Assembly (NCBI RefSeq): GCF_001642795.1
Contig: NZ_LKEH01000018.1
Coordinates: 96,362 to 160,361, forward strand
Reading direction: 5' to 3'
DNA length: 64,000 bases
Source of the DNA: Pseudomonas viridiflava
Lineage (GTDB): Bacteria; Pseudomonadota; Gammaproteobacteria; Pseudomonadales; Pseudomonadaceae
Position numbers and translations under genes: made by a program. The notes below the pieces were generated by a model. That model did not search any database. It was not told the DNA's origin and saw nothing but the letters and a program-made list of their open reading frames with translations. Below are positions 9,984 through 19,715 of this stretch, in pieces. Numbering within the stretch: the stretch's first letter is position 1; each line of letters opens with the position of its first letter.

Positions 9984-11256
9984 CACTAGTGTCCGGGGAA
10001 AATAGGGAGGGGGCTCCGCCCCCTCTTCTACGACGGGCATCTGCGCCATAATCAGCCCTTTCAGACTTGATTATTGCCATGTTCTCCAATACTCATCTCG
10101 GTCAGTTGCTGTCTGCATTTCCCTCGCAGTTTTTCCAGAAAGAAGTTAAAGCCTGCGGAGCCGATCGGTACGCCAAACGGTGTACATCTCGCGATTTGCT
10201 GGTGACGCTGGTGTTGGGGCATTTGCAGCAAAGCAGTAGTTTGCGCAGCCTCTCGGCGATGTCTGAAGCCTTCGATGAACATCACCATTTGAATGCCAGG
10301 CCGGTGCCTCGCTCTACGCTTTCCGACGCGCTTAACAAGCGCAGTTTCATCCCGTTTCAAAAGGCCTGCGAATCCATGCTGAGCGCTATAAGCGGGCAGC
10401 AACGCCGACTGGCCAAACGCATGATCAGCCTTATTGATTCCACCTCAATCACGTTGCGCGGACCCGATTTTGACGAGTGGACCAAGGCCACCAAGACCCG
10501 CATAACGCAAGGCCTCAAGGTGCATACCGGCTTTGATCCTGTCCAGTGCGCCCCGGTCTACATCAGCATTACTCCTGCCAACGTCAACGACATGGCTGAT
10601 GCTTTGAAAGTGCCGATTGAGTCAGGCGTGACTTATGTTTTCGACAAAGGCTATTGCAGCTACAACTGGTGGTATCAGATTCATCAGGCCGAGGCCTTTT
10701 TCGTTACACGACTCAAAAAAGACGCCAATGTACAGCTGTCTCATGAGCACTCCTGCCCATCGCCCGATAGCACAGTGCAGGCCGATGACATCGTGGAGTT
10801 TGGTAAACGGCATCGTGTTTTCAGGGGTACGCCGGTACGACGTGTGAAGGTCCAGCTCGAAACATGGGAAAACCCGCTCACGCTGGTCACTAATGACCTG
10901 ACACGCTCTGCTGAAGAGATTGCCGACCTCTACAAGGAGCGTTGGCAGATCGAGCTGTTTTTCAAGTGGATCAAGCAGCATCTAAAACTAAAACGTTTCT
11001 ACGCGTTCTCCGAAAATGCGGTGAAATTGCAGATTTACAGCGCGATTATTACGTATGTACTGCTGCATATTTTTCAGAAGCGATCGAATTTCCGTGGCTC
11101 GCTTTTCGACCTGACACGCTCCTTGGTCTGCGTCTTGTTTGAAAGACCTTTAGCCAAAGAGCATCGAAAAAAACGACGACGAAAGAACGAAGAGATGAAA
11201 GTGGCTCAGGGTAGCCTTTTGCTATGACGGCAGCGGACTTTCCCCGGACACTAGTG
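9984..11256 (+). mobile_element. IS4-family insertion sequence, complete
   Basis: 1273 bp bounded by perfect 18-bp terminal inverted repeats, CACTAGTGTCCGGGGAAA at the left and its reverse complement at the right. It is flanked by an 11-bp direct duplication and carries one uninterrupted transposase gene. Immediately inside the left end is a GC-rich hairpin (GGGGGCTCCGCCCCC). The outermost CACTAGTG is itself palindromic, so the exact boundary could shift by a base or two. The element looks intact and recently inserted. The IS name is not known to me. Confidence 0.9.
10079..11227 (+). CDS. IS4-family transposase
   Basis: DDE transposase that cuts and joins the ends of the surrounding IS. From ATG 10079 it has 382 aa; a TTG 12 bases upstream is in frame but less likely. 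The N-terminus resembles the DUF4372 domain (KEVKACGADRYAKRC, SLRSLSAM). Catalytic residues are D120 in LIDSTSITL, D189 in YVFDKGYCSY and E292 in the IS4 signature Y(2)R(3)E(6)K at Y285, R288, E292 and K299. No frameshift or stop is seen, so it is predicted active. It ends 29 bp before the right end of the IS. Confidence 0.93.
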   Translation: MFSNTHLGQLLSAFPSQFFQKEVKACGADRYAKRCTSRDLLVTLVLGHLQQSSSLRSLSAMSEAFDEHHHLNARPVPRSTLSDALNKRSFIPFQKACESMLSAISGQQRRLAKRMISLIDSTSITLRGPDFDEWTKATKTRITQGLKVHTGFDPVQCAPVYISITPANVNDMADALKVPIESGVTYVFDKGYCSYNWWYQIHQAEAFFVTRLKKDANVQLSHEHSCPSPDSTVQADDIVEFGKRHRVFRGTPVRRVKVQLETWENPLTLVTNDLTRSAEEIADLYKERWQIELFFKWIKQHLKLKRFYAFSENAVKLQIYSAIITYVLLHIFQKRSNFRGSLFDLTRSLVCVLFERPLAKEHRKKRRRKNEEMKVAQGSLLL

Positions 11257-11267
11257 ACGCTCTGCGT
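11257..11267 (+). repeat. Right 11-bp target-site duplication of the IS
   Basis: Exact copy of 9973-9983. Joining the two flanks restores a continuous repeat reading ACGCTCTGCGTGGGAATGCC, so the IS landed inside a pre-existing dispersed repeat. Confidence 0.85.
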
Positions 11268-11520
11268 GGGAATGCCTCCCAGGACGCTCCGCGTCCGCTC
11301 TCGAATGTGGCGCAGATGCGTGGTCAAGCTCCAGCGTTATCCATGTCATGCGCTCGGCTCACTGAATCCGCAATCTGTGCCATGTGTGACGCAGAGCGTC
11401 ACGGGATGCATGCCCACGCGGAGCGATAGGCACGATCAGTGGTGAGGCGGACTTGTGTATAACGATGAGCGCAGAGCGTGAGGAACGATCAGCGTGAGAC
11501 AGTACTGATCGGTGCTGAAC
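11268..11520 (+). repeat. Repeat-rich non-coding stretch
   Basis: Contains several scrambled copies of the same short motifs found at 9676-9760, 19870-19925 and 32636-32690: GGGAATGCCTCCCAGGACGC, GCTCCGCGTCCGC, GCCCACGCGGAGCG, and ACTTGTGTATAACGATGAGC. No ORF here is credible. It appears to be the right-hand part of a mosaic repeat cluster split by the IS. Confidence 0.7.
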
Positions 11521-11529
11521 GACAGGCAA

Positions 11530-11554
11530 TAAAAAGCCCCGCATCAAGCGGGGC
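11530..11554 (-). terminator. Intrinsic terminator of the purM-purN-DUF3108 unit
   Basis: On the minus strand, AGCCCCGC and GCGGGGCT form a stem followed by TTTTT, 25-50 bp beyond the DUF3108 stop. A classic rho-independent terminator. Confidence 0.88.
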
Positions 11555-11579
11555 TCTGTACTGCGAACAGTCAGGTCGA

Positions 11580-12293
11580 TCAGCTGCCTTTGACAGCCTT
11601 GCCGTTGACTGTACCGTCCTGCAGCATGATGTTGTATTCCTTGCCGTCGGTTTCGACCTGTTGCAGGCGGACCAGCAGGTAGTCCCAGTCCTTGGCGAAC
11701 CACAGCACGGTGATGCGTTTGCTTTGAGTCGGGTCACGCACGCGCTCGACCTTGATGGCGTCGACCTGACCGGCCTTGGTGTCGACCTTCTCCGAACCCA
11801 GCACGCGGAAGTCGTAGGTATCGACTTCGTCGCCATCGACCACCTGATAGCTCATGCTTTTCTTGCCCTCGGCCACGTCATGCTGCAGGGCGAGCTGGTA
11901 GGTGGACTTGTCGAGGATGCCACGGTTGAGCGGCAGCTTGATCGCGTCGCCGCGGTCGGTGCCGGTGACGAACTTGGTGTTCCAGTCGAAAGCCAGATCG
12001 ACCTTCTTGGATTTGCCCAGACCGCTACGCTCGAAGCTGTAGGTCTGTGGCAGCAGGGTGTCCTTGTCGACTTTCAGCGTGCTGACTTCGGACAGGCTGG
12101 CGATCATCATCGACGCTTTGAAATTCAGGGTCCAGGTGCCGTTCGGCCCGGCTTCCAGGCTGCGTTCAGCCGTGCCGCTCATGGGCAGCTGTTTCCAGTC
12201 GGCGGTGTAGCTGGCGGAGAAAGGTTGAAGGTCTGCGGCCTGTACAGCAGGGATGGCAAGCAGAGCGAAAGCGAAGAGCAGAGCGCGACGCAT
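11580..12293 (-). CDS. DUF3108 exported protein
   Basis: Conserved 237-aa periplasmic protein of unknown function. It has a clear Sec signal peptide (about 1-19, MRRALLFAFALLAIPAVQAA, cleavage near AVQA-AD), then a beta-rich DUF3108 domain with FSASYTADWKQLPMSG and YSFERSGLGKSKKVDLAFDW. It lies 8 bp beyond purN on the same strand and before a strong terminator, so it is the last gene of a purM-purN-DUF3108 unit, an arrangement I recall in other pseudomonads. No enzymatic motif is visible and I assign no function. Confidence 0.88.
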   Translation of the reverse strand: MRRALLFAFALLAIPAVQAADLQPFSASYTADWKQLPMSGTAERSLEAGPNGTWTLNFKASMMIASLSEVSTLKVDKDTLLPQTYSFERSGLGKSKKVDLAFDWNTKFVTGTDRGDAIKLPLNRGILDKSTYQLALQHDVAEGKKSMSYQVVDGDEVDTYDFRVLGSEKVDTKAGQVDAIKVERVRDPTQSKRITVLWFAKDWDYLLVRLQQVETDGKEYNIMLQDGTVNGKAVKGS

Positions 12294-12301
12294 AATATCT
12301 C

Positions 12302-12951
12302 CTAGTGTCGAATCAAATGGCCGGTGGCCGGGAGTGGCTGGCCATCCAGTAACGCGCCTTCTTCGCCCAGGCTCAATCGGCCCTCGGCGAACCAGCGTAT
12401 TGCCAGCGGGTAGATACGGTGTTCTTCAACATGCACCCGCTGCGCGAGCGTGGCGGGTGTGTCCTGTAACTGTACCGAAATAACTGCCTGTACGACCAGC
12501 GGTCCGCCATCGAGTTCCTCGGTGACGAAGTGCACGCTGCACCCATGCTCGGTGTCGCCGGCCTCCAGCGCCCGTTTATGGGTGTGCAAACCTTTGTAGC
12601 GCGGCAGCAGGGACGGGTGGATGTTGAGCAGACGGCCCTGATAGTGCCTGACGAAGTCAGCGCTCAGTATGCGCATGAATCCGGCCAGTACCACCAGATC
12701 GGGCTGAAAGGTATCGATCAGTTCGACCAGCGCGGCGTCGAAGGCTTCGCGACCTTCGTACCCCTTGTGGTCCAGCACGCAGGCTTCTATGCCTGCGTCT
12801 CTGGCACGTTGCAGGCCGAAGGCATCGTCACGGTTGGAGATGACAGCCCGGATGCGGACGGGGCTGGCCCCGTCCTTGAAACTGTCGATCATCGCTTGCA
12901 GGTTGCCGCCGGTGCCGGACAGCAGCACCACGACATTGCAGATGGCTGACA

Positions 12952-12952
<1 letters not shown>
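12302..12952 (-). CDS. purN: Phosphoribosylglycinamide formyltransferase PurN
   Basis: Transfers the formyl group of 10-formyl-THF to GAR in purine synthesis. The start ATG at 12952 overlaps the purM stop by one base, giving 216 aa from MSAICNVVVLLSGTGGN. The catalytic region shows NIHPSLLPRYKGLHTH, with the Asn and His, and ELDGGPLVVQ, with the Asp. The extra 25 in-frame codons upstream lie within purM and are unconserved. Translation is probably coupled to purM. Confidence 0.95.
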
Positions 12953-14010
<1,058 letters not shown>

Positions 14011-14366
14011 AAAAAATCCAGGCCTTTAGGGGGGATTCGGAGGTATCGACCGCTGCGGTGGGACCCGTTCAGCAAAGTGCTGTCGCGCAGTGCTATGTTG
14101 GGCCATCGCGATTGCCGGTCTGCGAAGGCGCGCGATTTTATCAGGCTTGCCCTCGTGGGGCCATCCTTGCGCCGACGGTAGGAGGAGGTTCTACTAAATA
14201 AACCTCACAGCCTTGCCCGGGTCGACTTCGACCCCAGATGTTTAGGGTGTACTTTAGGCGGGTAGTGAATGATTGGTGGCAAAGCGCTGTCTCAAGCCTG
14301 TCCGTCCAATCAATCCACCTCCTGAAACTGCTCTTTCTTTACCTTTTTTCCGTTCGGGAACTGTCC
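14011..14366. other. Divergent intergenic region purM / DUF2066
   Basis: A 356-bp gene-free stretch that must hold the promoters of purM (minus) and the DUF2066 gene (plus). A short palindrome GGGTCGACTTCGACCC lies at 14219-14234. In-frame codons preceding the DUF2066 ATG are open from 14238 but unconserved in character. I could not place a convincing -35/-10 pair or PurR box. Confidence 0.5.
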
Positions 14367-15440
14367 ATGCGTTTTTCCAGAATTCTTCTCATCGGCTGTC
14401 TGTCCCTGTTCAGCCTGCCGACCCTTGCTGAAACAGTGAACAACCTTTATCAGGTCCGCGAGCCGGTCAACGGCCAGTCGCCTGATGAGCGTACACGCGC
14501 CACTCAGGCGGCCGTCGAAACCCTGGTGCTGCGCCTGACCGGCGACACCAAGGCCGCTCAAGGTTCTGCGCTGGCCGCCTTGCGCAAGGACCCACAGCAG
14601 ATCATCAGCCAGTACGGTTACGAAGCGGGCCCGCCCGAGACGCTGCTGGTGGACTTCGATCCGGCAACCACCGACCGCGCCTTGCGTCAGGCCGGCTTGC
14701 CCATCTGGGGCAGCAATCGGCCGTCGATTCTGGGCTGGTGGCTGAATGACTCGGTCGAAGGTTCCAATCTGGTCGGCGACGGTCAGGCGGCTGCAGAACC
14801 TTTGCGCCGCGCCGCGCAGCACCGTGGTTTGCCGTTGCGCCTGCCGTTGGCTGACCTGAGCGAGCAGGGCATCGGCACCGCCAAGACCCTTGAAGGCACT
14901 GATGCCGCGCCGCTCAAGGAAGCCTCCGAGCGTTATGGCGCCGATGCGATTCTGGCGGTTCATGCCAAAGAGGACGCCGGGCAATGGCAAGGCAAATGGA
15001 ATCTGTGGCTGGGCGAGCAGCGTGAACAGGGCACCGCTACCGGCGCCACGTCCGACGCCCTGGCTGACGCCGTATTGCTGTCGGTGAGCCAGCGCCTGGC
15101 GCCGCGCTTCGTCGCCAAGCCCGGCGCGTCCACCGGCCTGCTCATGCAGGTTCAGGGCATGAACCTTGAGCGTTATGCGCAACTGTTGCAGTTGCTCGAT
15201 CCGTTCGGTGTTCGTGTGACGCTGGTCGAAGGAGATCGCGTAACCTTCGAAGTCAACGGCAGCGCCGATCAGCTTCGTTCCCAGATGTCACTGGCTAAAC
15301 TTCAGGAAGTACCGGCGAGCGAGGCTGCAGCGGCGGTGCCGCCGGCACCTGCGGCTCCGGTCGATGCGGCAGCGCCTGTTCCCGCGCCAGCTCCAATGAT
15401 CGTCCCGGCGTCCGCGCCACAACTGTATTTCCGCTGGTAA
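14367..15440 (+). CDS. DUF2066 exported protein
   Basis: Conserved 357-aa protein of unknown function. The ATG at 14367 begins a Sec signal peptide (MRFSRILLIGCLSLFSLPTLAE, cleavage near TLA-E). The mature part has the DUF2066 features TRATQAAVETLVLRLTGD and YGADAILAVHAKED, and ends in a Pro/Ala-rich tail (about 315-357) typical of a flexible linker. Upstream in-frame codons from 14238 are rejected because the signal peptide starts at 14367. It sits between purM and perM, upstream of hda, in the order I recall from P. aeruginosa. Confidence 0.86.
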   Translation: MRFSRILLIGCLSLFSLPTLAETVNNLYQVREPVNGQSPDERTRATQAAVETLVLRLTGDTKAAQGSALAALRKDPQQIISQYGYEAGPPETLLVDFDPATTDRALRQAGLPIWGSNRPSILGWWLNDSVEGSNLVGDGQAAAEPLRRAAQHRGLPLRLPLADLSEQGIGTAKTLEGTDAAPLKEASERYGADAILAVHAKEDAGQWQGKWNLWLGEQREQGTATGATSDALADAVLLSVSQRLAPRFVAKPGASTGLLMQVQGMNLERYAQLLQLLDPFGVRVTLVEGDRVTFEVNGSADQLRSQMSLAKLQEVPASEAAAAVPPAPAAPVDAAAPVPAPAPMIVPASAPQLYFRW

Positions 15441-15479
15441 TGCGGCAAGCGCACTTTTCCCCTGGGTTGAGAGACATTG

Positions 15480-16553
15480 ATGACTGATACGCGACGTTGG
15501 TTCTGGATTGGCGGGTTGGCCCTGCTGGTCGCATTCGTGGTGTTGCTGCACACGATCCTCACCCCGTTTCTGGTGGCGCTGCTGCTGGCCTACATGGGCG
15601 ATCCACTGGTGGATCGTCTGGAGCGGGCGGGCCTGTCCCGGACGTTGAGTGTCGTGGCGGTGTTCGGCCTGTTCACGCTGGTGCTGATGGCGTTGCTGCT
15701 GGTGCTGGTGCCGATGCTCGCCAAGCAGCTGTACCGCCTGTACGAGCTGGCGCCACAGATGCTCGACTGGCTGCAGCACTCGGCGTTGCCGTGGGTGCAG
15801 GCCAAGTTCGGGCTGTCCGACGGCTTCTGGAAGTTCGACAAGATCAAGGCTGCGTTGTCCGAGCACATGGGGCAGGCGGGCGACATCGTTTCCATCGTGC
15901 TGTCGCAGGCCACGGCATCAAGCCTGGCGCTGATCGGCTGGCTGACCAATCTGGTGCTGATCCCGGTGGTGTGCTTCTACCTGCTGCGTGACTGGGACGT
16001 GATGATGGGCAAGATTCGCGGCCTGCTGCCTCGCCACCGCGAAGGGCAGATCGTCAAGCTGGCGGGTGAGTGTCATGAAGTGCTGGGTGCGTTCATTCGC
16101 GGCCAGTTGCTGGTCATGGTCGGCCTTGGCGTGATCTATGCGAGCGGTCTGATGCTGGTCGGTCTGGAGCTGGGGCTGTTGATCGGCGTGATCGCAGGTC
16201 TGGCCGCCATCGTGCCTTATATGGGCTTCGTGATCGGCATCGGCTCGGCGCTGGTGGCGGGCCTGTTCCAGTTCGGCGGCGATCTGTACCCGATGATGGG
16301 CATCGTTGCGGTGTTCATGATCGGTCAGGCGCTGGAAGGCATGGTGCTTACGCCTTTGCTGGTGGGTGACCGCATCGGCCTGCACCCGGTGGCGGTAATC
16401 TTTGCGATCCTTGCCGGCGGCGAGCTGTTCGGCTTCACTGGCATTCTGCTGGCCTTGCCGGTGGCCGCGGTGATCATGGTGCTGGTGCGCCACGTTCATG
16501 ATGTCTACAAGGACTCGCAGATCTACGCCGGGGCCGAAGACCCTGATCTGTAA
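15480..16553 (+). CDS. AI-2E / PerM family inner-membrane transporter
   Basis: Polytopic 357-aa membrane protein of the AI-2E transporter (UPF0118/PerM) family, predicted to act as an exporter or permease; substrate unknown. Hydrophobic spans occur near 8-25, 29-46, 59-82, 148-170, 205-225, 230-255, 260-285 and 300-335, the usual seven to eight. The family motif around YMGFVIGIGSALVAGL is present. The ATG at 15480 is preferred over the TTG one codon earlier. It lies 39 bp after the DUF2066 gene, so the two are probably co-transcribed. Confidence 0.88.
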   Translation: MTDTRRWFWIGGLALLVAFVVLLHTILTPFLVALLLAYMGDPLVDRLERAGLSRTLSVVAVFGLFTLVLMALLLVLVPMLAKQLYRLYELAPQMLDWLQHSALPWVQAKFGLSDGFWKFDKIKAALSEHMGQAGDIVSIVLSQATASSLALIGWLTNLVLIPVVCFYLLRDWDVMMGKIRGLLPRHREGQIVKLAGECHEVLGAFIRGQLLVMVGLGVIYASGLMLVGLELGLLIGVIAGLAAIVPYMGFVIGIGSALVAGLFQFGGDLYPMMGIVAVFMIGQALEGMVLTPLLVGDRIGLHPVAVIFAILAGGELFGFTGILLALPVAAVIMVLVRHVHDVYKDSQIYAGAEDPDL

Positions 16554-16578
16554 GCTCTTCCAGCCGCTGATCAAGCGA

Positions 16579-16613
16579 CCCTTTCACGGAGGCAGGCCAG
16601 GTCCGTGAAAGGG
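16579..16613 (+). terminator. Hairpin after perM (terminator-like, no T-run)
   Basis: A perfect 12-bp stem, CCCTTTCACGGA with TCCGTGAAAGGG, and an 11-nt loop, 25 bp beyond the perM stop. There is no U-tract, so termination would need Rho, or the structure protects the 3' end. Confidence 0.5.
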
Positions 16614-16769
16614 GCGCAGATACCTCAAACGCCTCATCGCTTTACACAGCCTGTCGCAACCCTTTGATTTTGCTTGGGGTCTGTCGCATTGTGCGACCAG
16701 CGTCACGGGTATAAACTTTGCGCACTTTACACAGAGGCCCTTGGCGGTTCGCATGAACCGTTCGTCAGC

Positions 16770-17474
16770 ATGAAACCGATTCAGCTGCCCCTGAGTGTGC
16801 GTCTGCGTGATGACGCCACTTTCGTCAATTACTATCCAGGCGCCAATGCCGCTGCACTCGGCTATGTCGAGCGGCTGTGCGAAGCCGACGCCGGGTGGAC
16901 GGAAAGCCTCATCTATCTGTGGGGCAAGGACGGGGTAGGGCGTACGCATCTGTTGCAGGCGGCCTGCCTGCGCTTCGAGCAGATGGGTGAACCTGCGGTC
17001 TATCTGCCCTTGGCCGAAGTCATTGATGAAGGTATCGAACTGTTCGACCATCTCGAACAGTACGAGCTGGTGTGTCTGGACGACCTGCAGGCCGTGGTTG
17101 GCAAGCCAGAGTGGGAAGAAGCCCTGTTTCACCTATTCAACCGTCTGCGTGACAGCGGGCGGCGGCTGTTGATCGCCGCGTCCAAGTCGCCTCGTGAACT
17201 GCCGGTCAAGCTGCCGGACCTCAAGTCCCGCCTGACCATGGCGCTGGTGTTCCAGATGCGCGGCCTGTCCGATGAGGACAAACTGCGCGCCCTGCAATTG
17301 CGTGCTTCGCGACGCGGTCTGCACCTCACAGACGAAGTCGGGCATTTCATCCTCACTCGCGGCACCCGCAGCATGAGTGCGCTGTTCGAATTGCTGGAGC
17401 GCCTCGATCAGGCGTCCCTGCAGGAGAAGCGCAAGCTGACCATTCCCTTCCTTAAAGAGACGCTGGGGTGGTAG
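16770..17474 (+). CDS. hda: DnaA regulatory inactivator Hda
   Basis: AAA+ protein that, with the loaded beta clamp, stimulates ATP hydrolysis by DnaA and so limits re-initiation. The ATG at 16770 gives 234 aa. Residues 5-12 (QLPLSVRL) match the clamp-binding motif. The nucleotide region reads GKDGVGRTHLLQ, with Arg in place of the Walker A lysine, and LVCLDDLQAV for Walker B; the sensor/box VII region contains LPDLKSRLTMALVFQM. Length is that of Hda rather than DnaA. The 32 codons upstream in frame are unconserved. It overlaps the next gene by 7 bases. Confidence 0.93.
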   Translation: MKPIQLPLSVRLRDDATFVNYYPGANAAALGYVERLCEADAGWTESLIYLWGKDGVGRTHLLQAACLRFEQMGEPAVYLPLAEVIDEGIELFDHLEQYELVCLDDLQAVVGKPEWEEALFHLFNRLRDSGRRLLIAASKSPRELPVKLPDLKSRLTMALVFQMRGLSDEDKLRALQLRASRRGLHLTDEVGHFILTRGTRSMSALFELLERLDQASLQEKRKLTIPFLKETLGW

Positions 17475-18232
17475 ACGACGCACTGGTCATGCAAACGGCG
17501 GCTGCACTGCGACACGCCAAGCGAATTCTGATCATTACCGGTGCCGGACTGTCTGCGGATTCGGGATTGCCGACTTACCGAGGTATAGGCGGACTCTATA
17601 ACGGCCGAACCGATGACGGCCTGCCGATTGAGGTCGCGTTGTCCGGTCCGATGCTGCGACGTGATCCCGAACTGTGCTGGAAATACATCGCTCAACTGGG
17701 CAAGGCCTGTCTGGGCGGGCAGCCCAATTCTGCGCATTACGCGATCGCCCAGTTGCAGCGCATCAAGCCCGAGTGCTGGGTGCTGACCCAGAATGTCGAT
17801 GGTTATCATAGCGCTGCAGGCAGTCCGCCTGAGCGCCTGATCGAGATTCACGGTCAGATGGCGCCACTGTTCTGTCAGTCCTGTGGCGCAGAAGATCCCC
17901 AGCTGAGTGAGCATCTGCAGCGACCGATGCCACCTTTGTGCTCAATCTGTAGTGGCGTTTTGCGACCGTCCGTCGTTCTTTTTCAGGAAATGCTCCCGGA
18001 ACAGGCCCTGGAAACACTGTATGAACAACTGGCTATAGGCTATGACGCGGTGCTGACCATCGGCACCACCGCAAGCTTCCCCTATATTCATGAGCCGGTG
18101 ATCAGGACCAGGGTTTCCGGGGGTTTCACGGCAGAAATCAATCCTGAGGCGACCGATCACAGCGCGCAAATGGACGTGTTTTTGAAGTGCCGGGCGGCAC
18201 ATGTCATGGAAAAACTCATAAGTCACATTTAG
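17468..18232 (+). CDS. Sir2-family NAD-dependent protein deacylase
   Basis: NAD-dependent lysine deacylase (sirtuin) of the cytoplasm. Starting from GTG 17468, inside the end of hda, it has 254 aa; an ATG at 17489 is the alternative. NAD-binding motifs GAGLSADSGLPTYR (25-38) and TQNVDGYH (107-114), catalytic H128 in EIHGQ, and the four zinc cysteines C136, C139, C158 and C161 are all present. The overlap with hda suggests coupled translation, which links a deacylase to the replication-control gene. Exact acyl preference cannot be read. Confidence 0.9.
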   Translation: MVDDALVMQTAAALRHAKRILIITGAGLSADSGLPTYRGIGGLYNGRTDDGLPIEVALSGPMLRRDPELCWKYIAQLGKACLGGQPNSAHYAIAQLQRIKPECWVLTQNVDGYHSAAGSPPERLIEIHGQMAPLFCQSCGAEDPQLSEHLQRPMPPLCSICSGVLRPSVVLFQEMLPEQALETLYEQLAIGYDAVLTIGTTASFPYIHEPVIRTRVSGGFTAEINPEATDHSAQMDVFLKCRAAHVMEKLISHI

Positions 18233-18307
18233 TTCGATTGAATTTGCAAATGACTTGGATAGAAGGCATAGTCTCGCCTTCTTAACAGTTCAGCCACGGT
18301 CGTGCCC

Positions 18308-19030
18308 ATGCTAGTTGTTCGCTTCGCACCCCTCGTGCCCCTCGCACTCGTCACATTCCTGTTCGGTTGCTCGGCCAATATGCCGGTTTCTCAGCAAGAA
18401 CAGGCTCAGCAAGCGCCTCGTTATCAGAACACCGTCACCGCCCAGTCCGCTGCGCGCCGCGCCGATGCCGCCGCCCTGCAGGACGAGATGGCCACTGAAG
18501 ACGAACTGGCCCAGTTTGCTGACAACCAATCCTACAAACTGCCGGTTCTGGCCGACAGCATCCTTGAACGTGGCAAGGCCCTGATCGGTACCCGTTACCA
18601 GTTCGGCGGCACTTCGACCCGTTCGGGTTTCGATTGCAGCGGCTTCATCGGTTTCCTGTTCCGCGAAGAGGCTGGCATGAACCTGCCGCGCTCGACGCGT
18701 GAAATGATCAACGTCGATGCACCTCTGGTCTCGCGCAACAACCTCAAGCCGGGTGATCTGCTGTTCTTCAGCACACGCGGCCGTGGCCGCGTCAGCCACG
18801 CAGCAATCTACGCCGGTAACGATCAGTTCATCCACTCCAGCAGCCGCCGCAGCGGCGGTGTGCGCATCGACAGTCTCGATGACGCTTACTGGAGCAAGAC
18901 CTTCATCGAAGCCAAGCGTCCTCTGGCAATGGCACCCGGTGCCGTAGCCGTGAAGACGCCAGCAGTTGCCACGCAGACAACGGCGATGACATCGACTACA
19001 GTCAAGACCGCAGTAAAACGCCGTAAGTAA
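18308..19030 (+). CDS. NlpC/P60 (C40) murein endopeptidase lipoprotein
   Basis: Predicted outer-membrane lipoprotein that cuts peptide cross-links in peptidoglycan (MepS/Spr-like). Start ATG 18308, 240 aa; lipobox LFGC with C21. The NlpC/P60 domain (about 85-205) contains the catalytic Cys110 in FDCSGF, His164 in RVSHAAIY and a third His176 in QFIHSS. A Thr/Ala-rich tail (about 205-240) follows. A second C40 lipoprotein comes next, and an intrinsic terminator separates the two, so they are probably independent units. Confidence 0.93.
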   Translation: MLVVRFAPLVPLALVTFLFGCSANMPVSQQEQAQQAPRYQNTVTAQSAARRADAAALQDEMATEDELAQFADNQSYKLPVLADSILERGKALIGTRYQFGGTSTRSGFDCSGFIGFLFREEAGMNLPRSTREMINVDAPLVSRNNLKPGDLLFFSTRGRGRVSHAAIYAGNDQFIHSSSRRSGGVRIDSLDDAYWSKTFIEAKRPLAMAPGAVAVKTPAVATQTTAMTSTTVKTAVKRRK

Positions 19031-19041
19031 ATGAAATATGG

Positions 19042-19077
19042 AAAACGCAGACAGGCCGATGGCCTGTTTTCGTTTTT
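19042..19077 (+). terminator. Intrinsic terminator between the two NlpC/P60 genes
   Basis: ACAGGCC-GAT-GGCCTGT stem extended by AAAACG and CGTTTT arms and ending in a T-run, directly after the first lipoprotein gene. Confidence 0.9.
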
Positions 19078-19124
19078 GAGCTTCTCGGCAGCGTAAGCCG
19101 CATCCGGATCAGGTTGTTGTGGTT

Positions 19125-19667
19125 ATGTCGATTGCTTTGCGCCTGATGGTTATCTCTATTGCCGCGTTGCTTGGCGCCTGCGCCAGCGCACCGCCGCCTC
19201 CCCAGCCCCGGATCGTTCAGCGTCCGGTGGTAACTGCTCCTCCCCAGATTCTTTCCCAGGCCGCCGAAGATGTGCTGTTTCGCGCATTGGGGCTGGTCGG
19301 CACGCCCTATCGTTGGGGTGGCAACACGCCGGATTCGGGTTTCGATTGCAGTGGCCTGATCGGCTATGTGTACCGCGACGCTGCGGGGATCTCCCTGCCG
19401 CGCTCCACGCGGGACATGGTGGTGATGGGCGCGCCGAATGTGCGCCGCGAACAGCTGCAGTCAGGGGATCTGGTGTTCTTCGCCACCTCGGGCGGCTCGC
19501 AGGTTTCCCATGCAGGGATCTACGTCGGCGAAGGCCGCTTCGTACATGCCCCAGCGACCGGCGGCACGGTTAAACTCGACAGCCTCGACAAGCCGTATTG
19601 GCAGAAAGCCTACCTCAACGCCAAACGCGTGATTCAGCCGTCGGACCTGGCACAGAATCGTCCTTGA
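19125..19667 (+). CDS. NlpC/P60 (C40) murein endopeptidase lipoprotein, second copy
   Basis: 180-aa paralogue of the preceding gene, also a predicted lipoprotein (LGAC, C19) acting on peptidoglycan. Catalytic Cys75 in FDCSGL, His129 in QVSHAGIY and His141 in FVHAPA are conserved. It is shorter because it lacks the long N-terminal linker and C-terminal tail of its neighbour. The ATG at 19125 is chosen; a GTG two codons earlier is in frame. Tandem C40 lipoproteins suggest a duplicated pair with divided roles in wall growth or remodelling. Confidence 0.92.
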   Translation: MSIALRLMVISIAALLGACASAPPPPQPRIVQRPVVTAPPQILSQAAEDVLFRALGLVGTPYRWGGNTPDSGFDCSGLIGYVYRDAAGISLPRSTRDMVVMGAPNVRREQLQSGDLVFFATSGGSQVSHAGIYVGEGRFVHAPATGGTVKLDSLDKPYWQKAYLNAKRVIQPSDLAQNRP

Positions 19668-19715
19668 TCGCTGATGCCGCAAGCTTTGCCGCTGTCGTGC
19701 AGATAACAGCGGACT

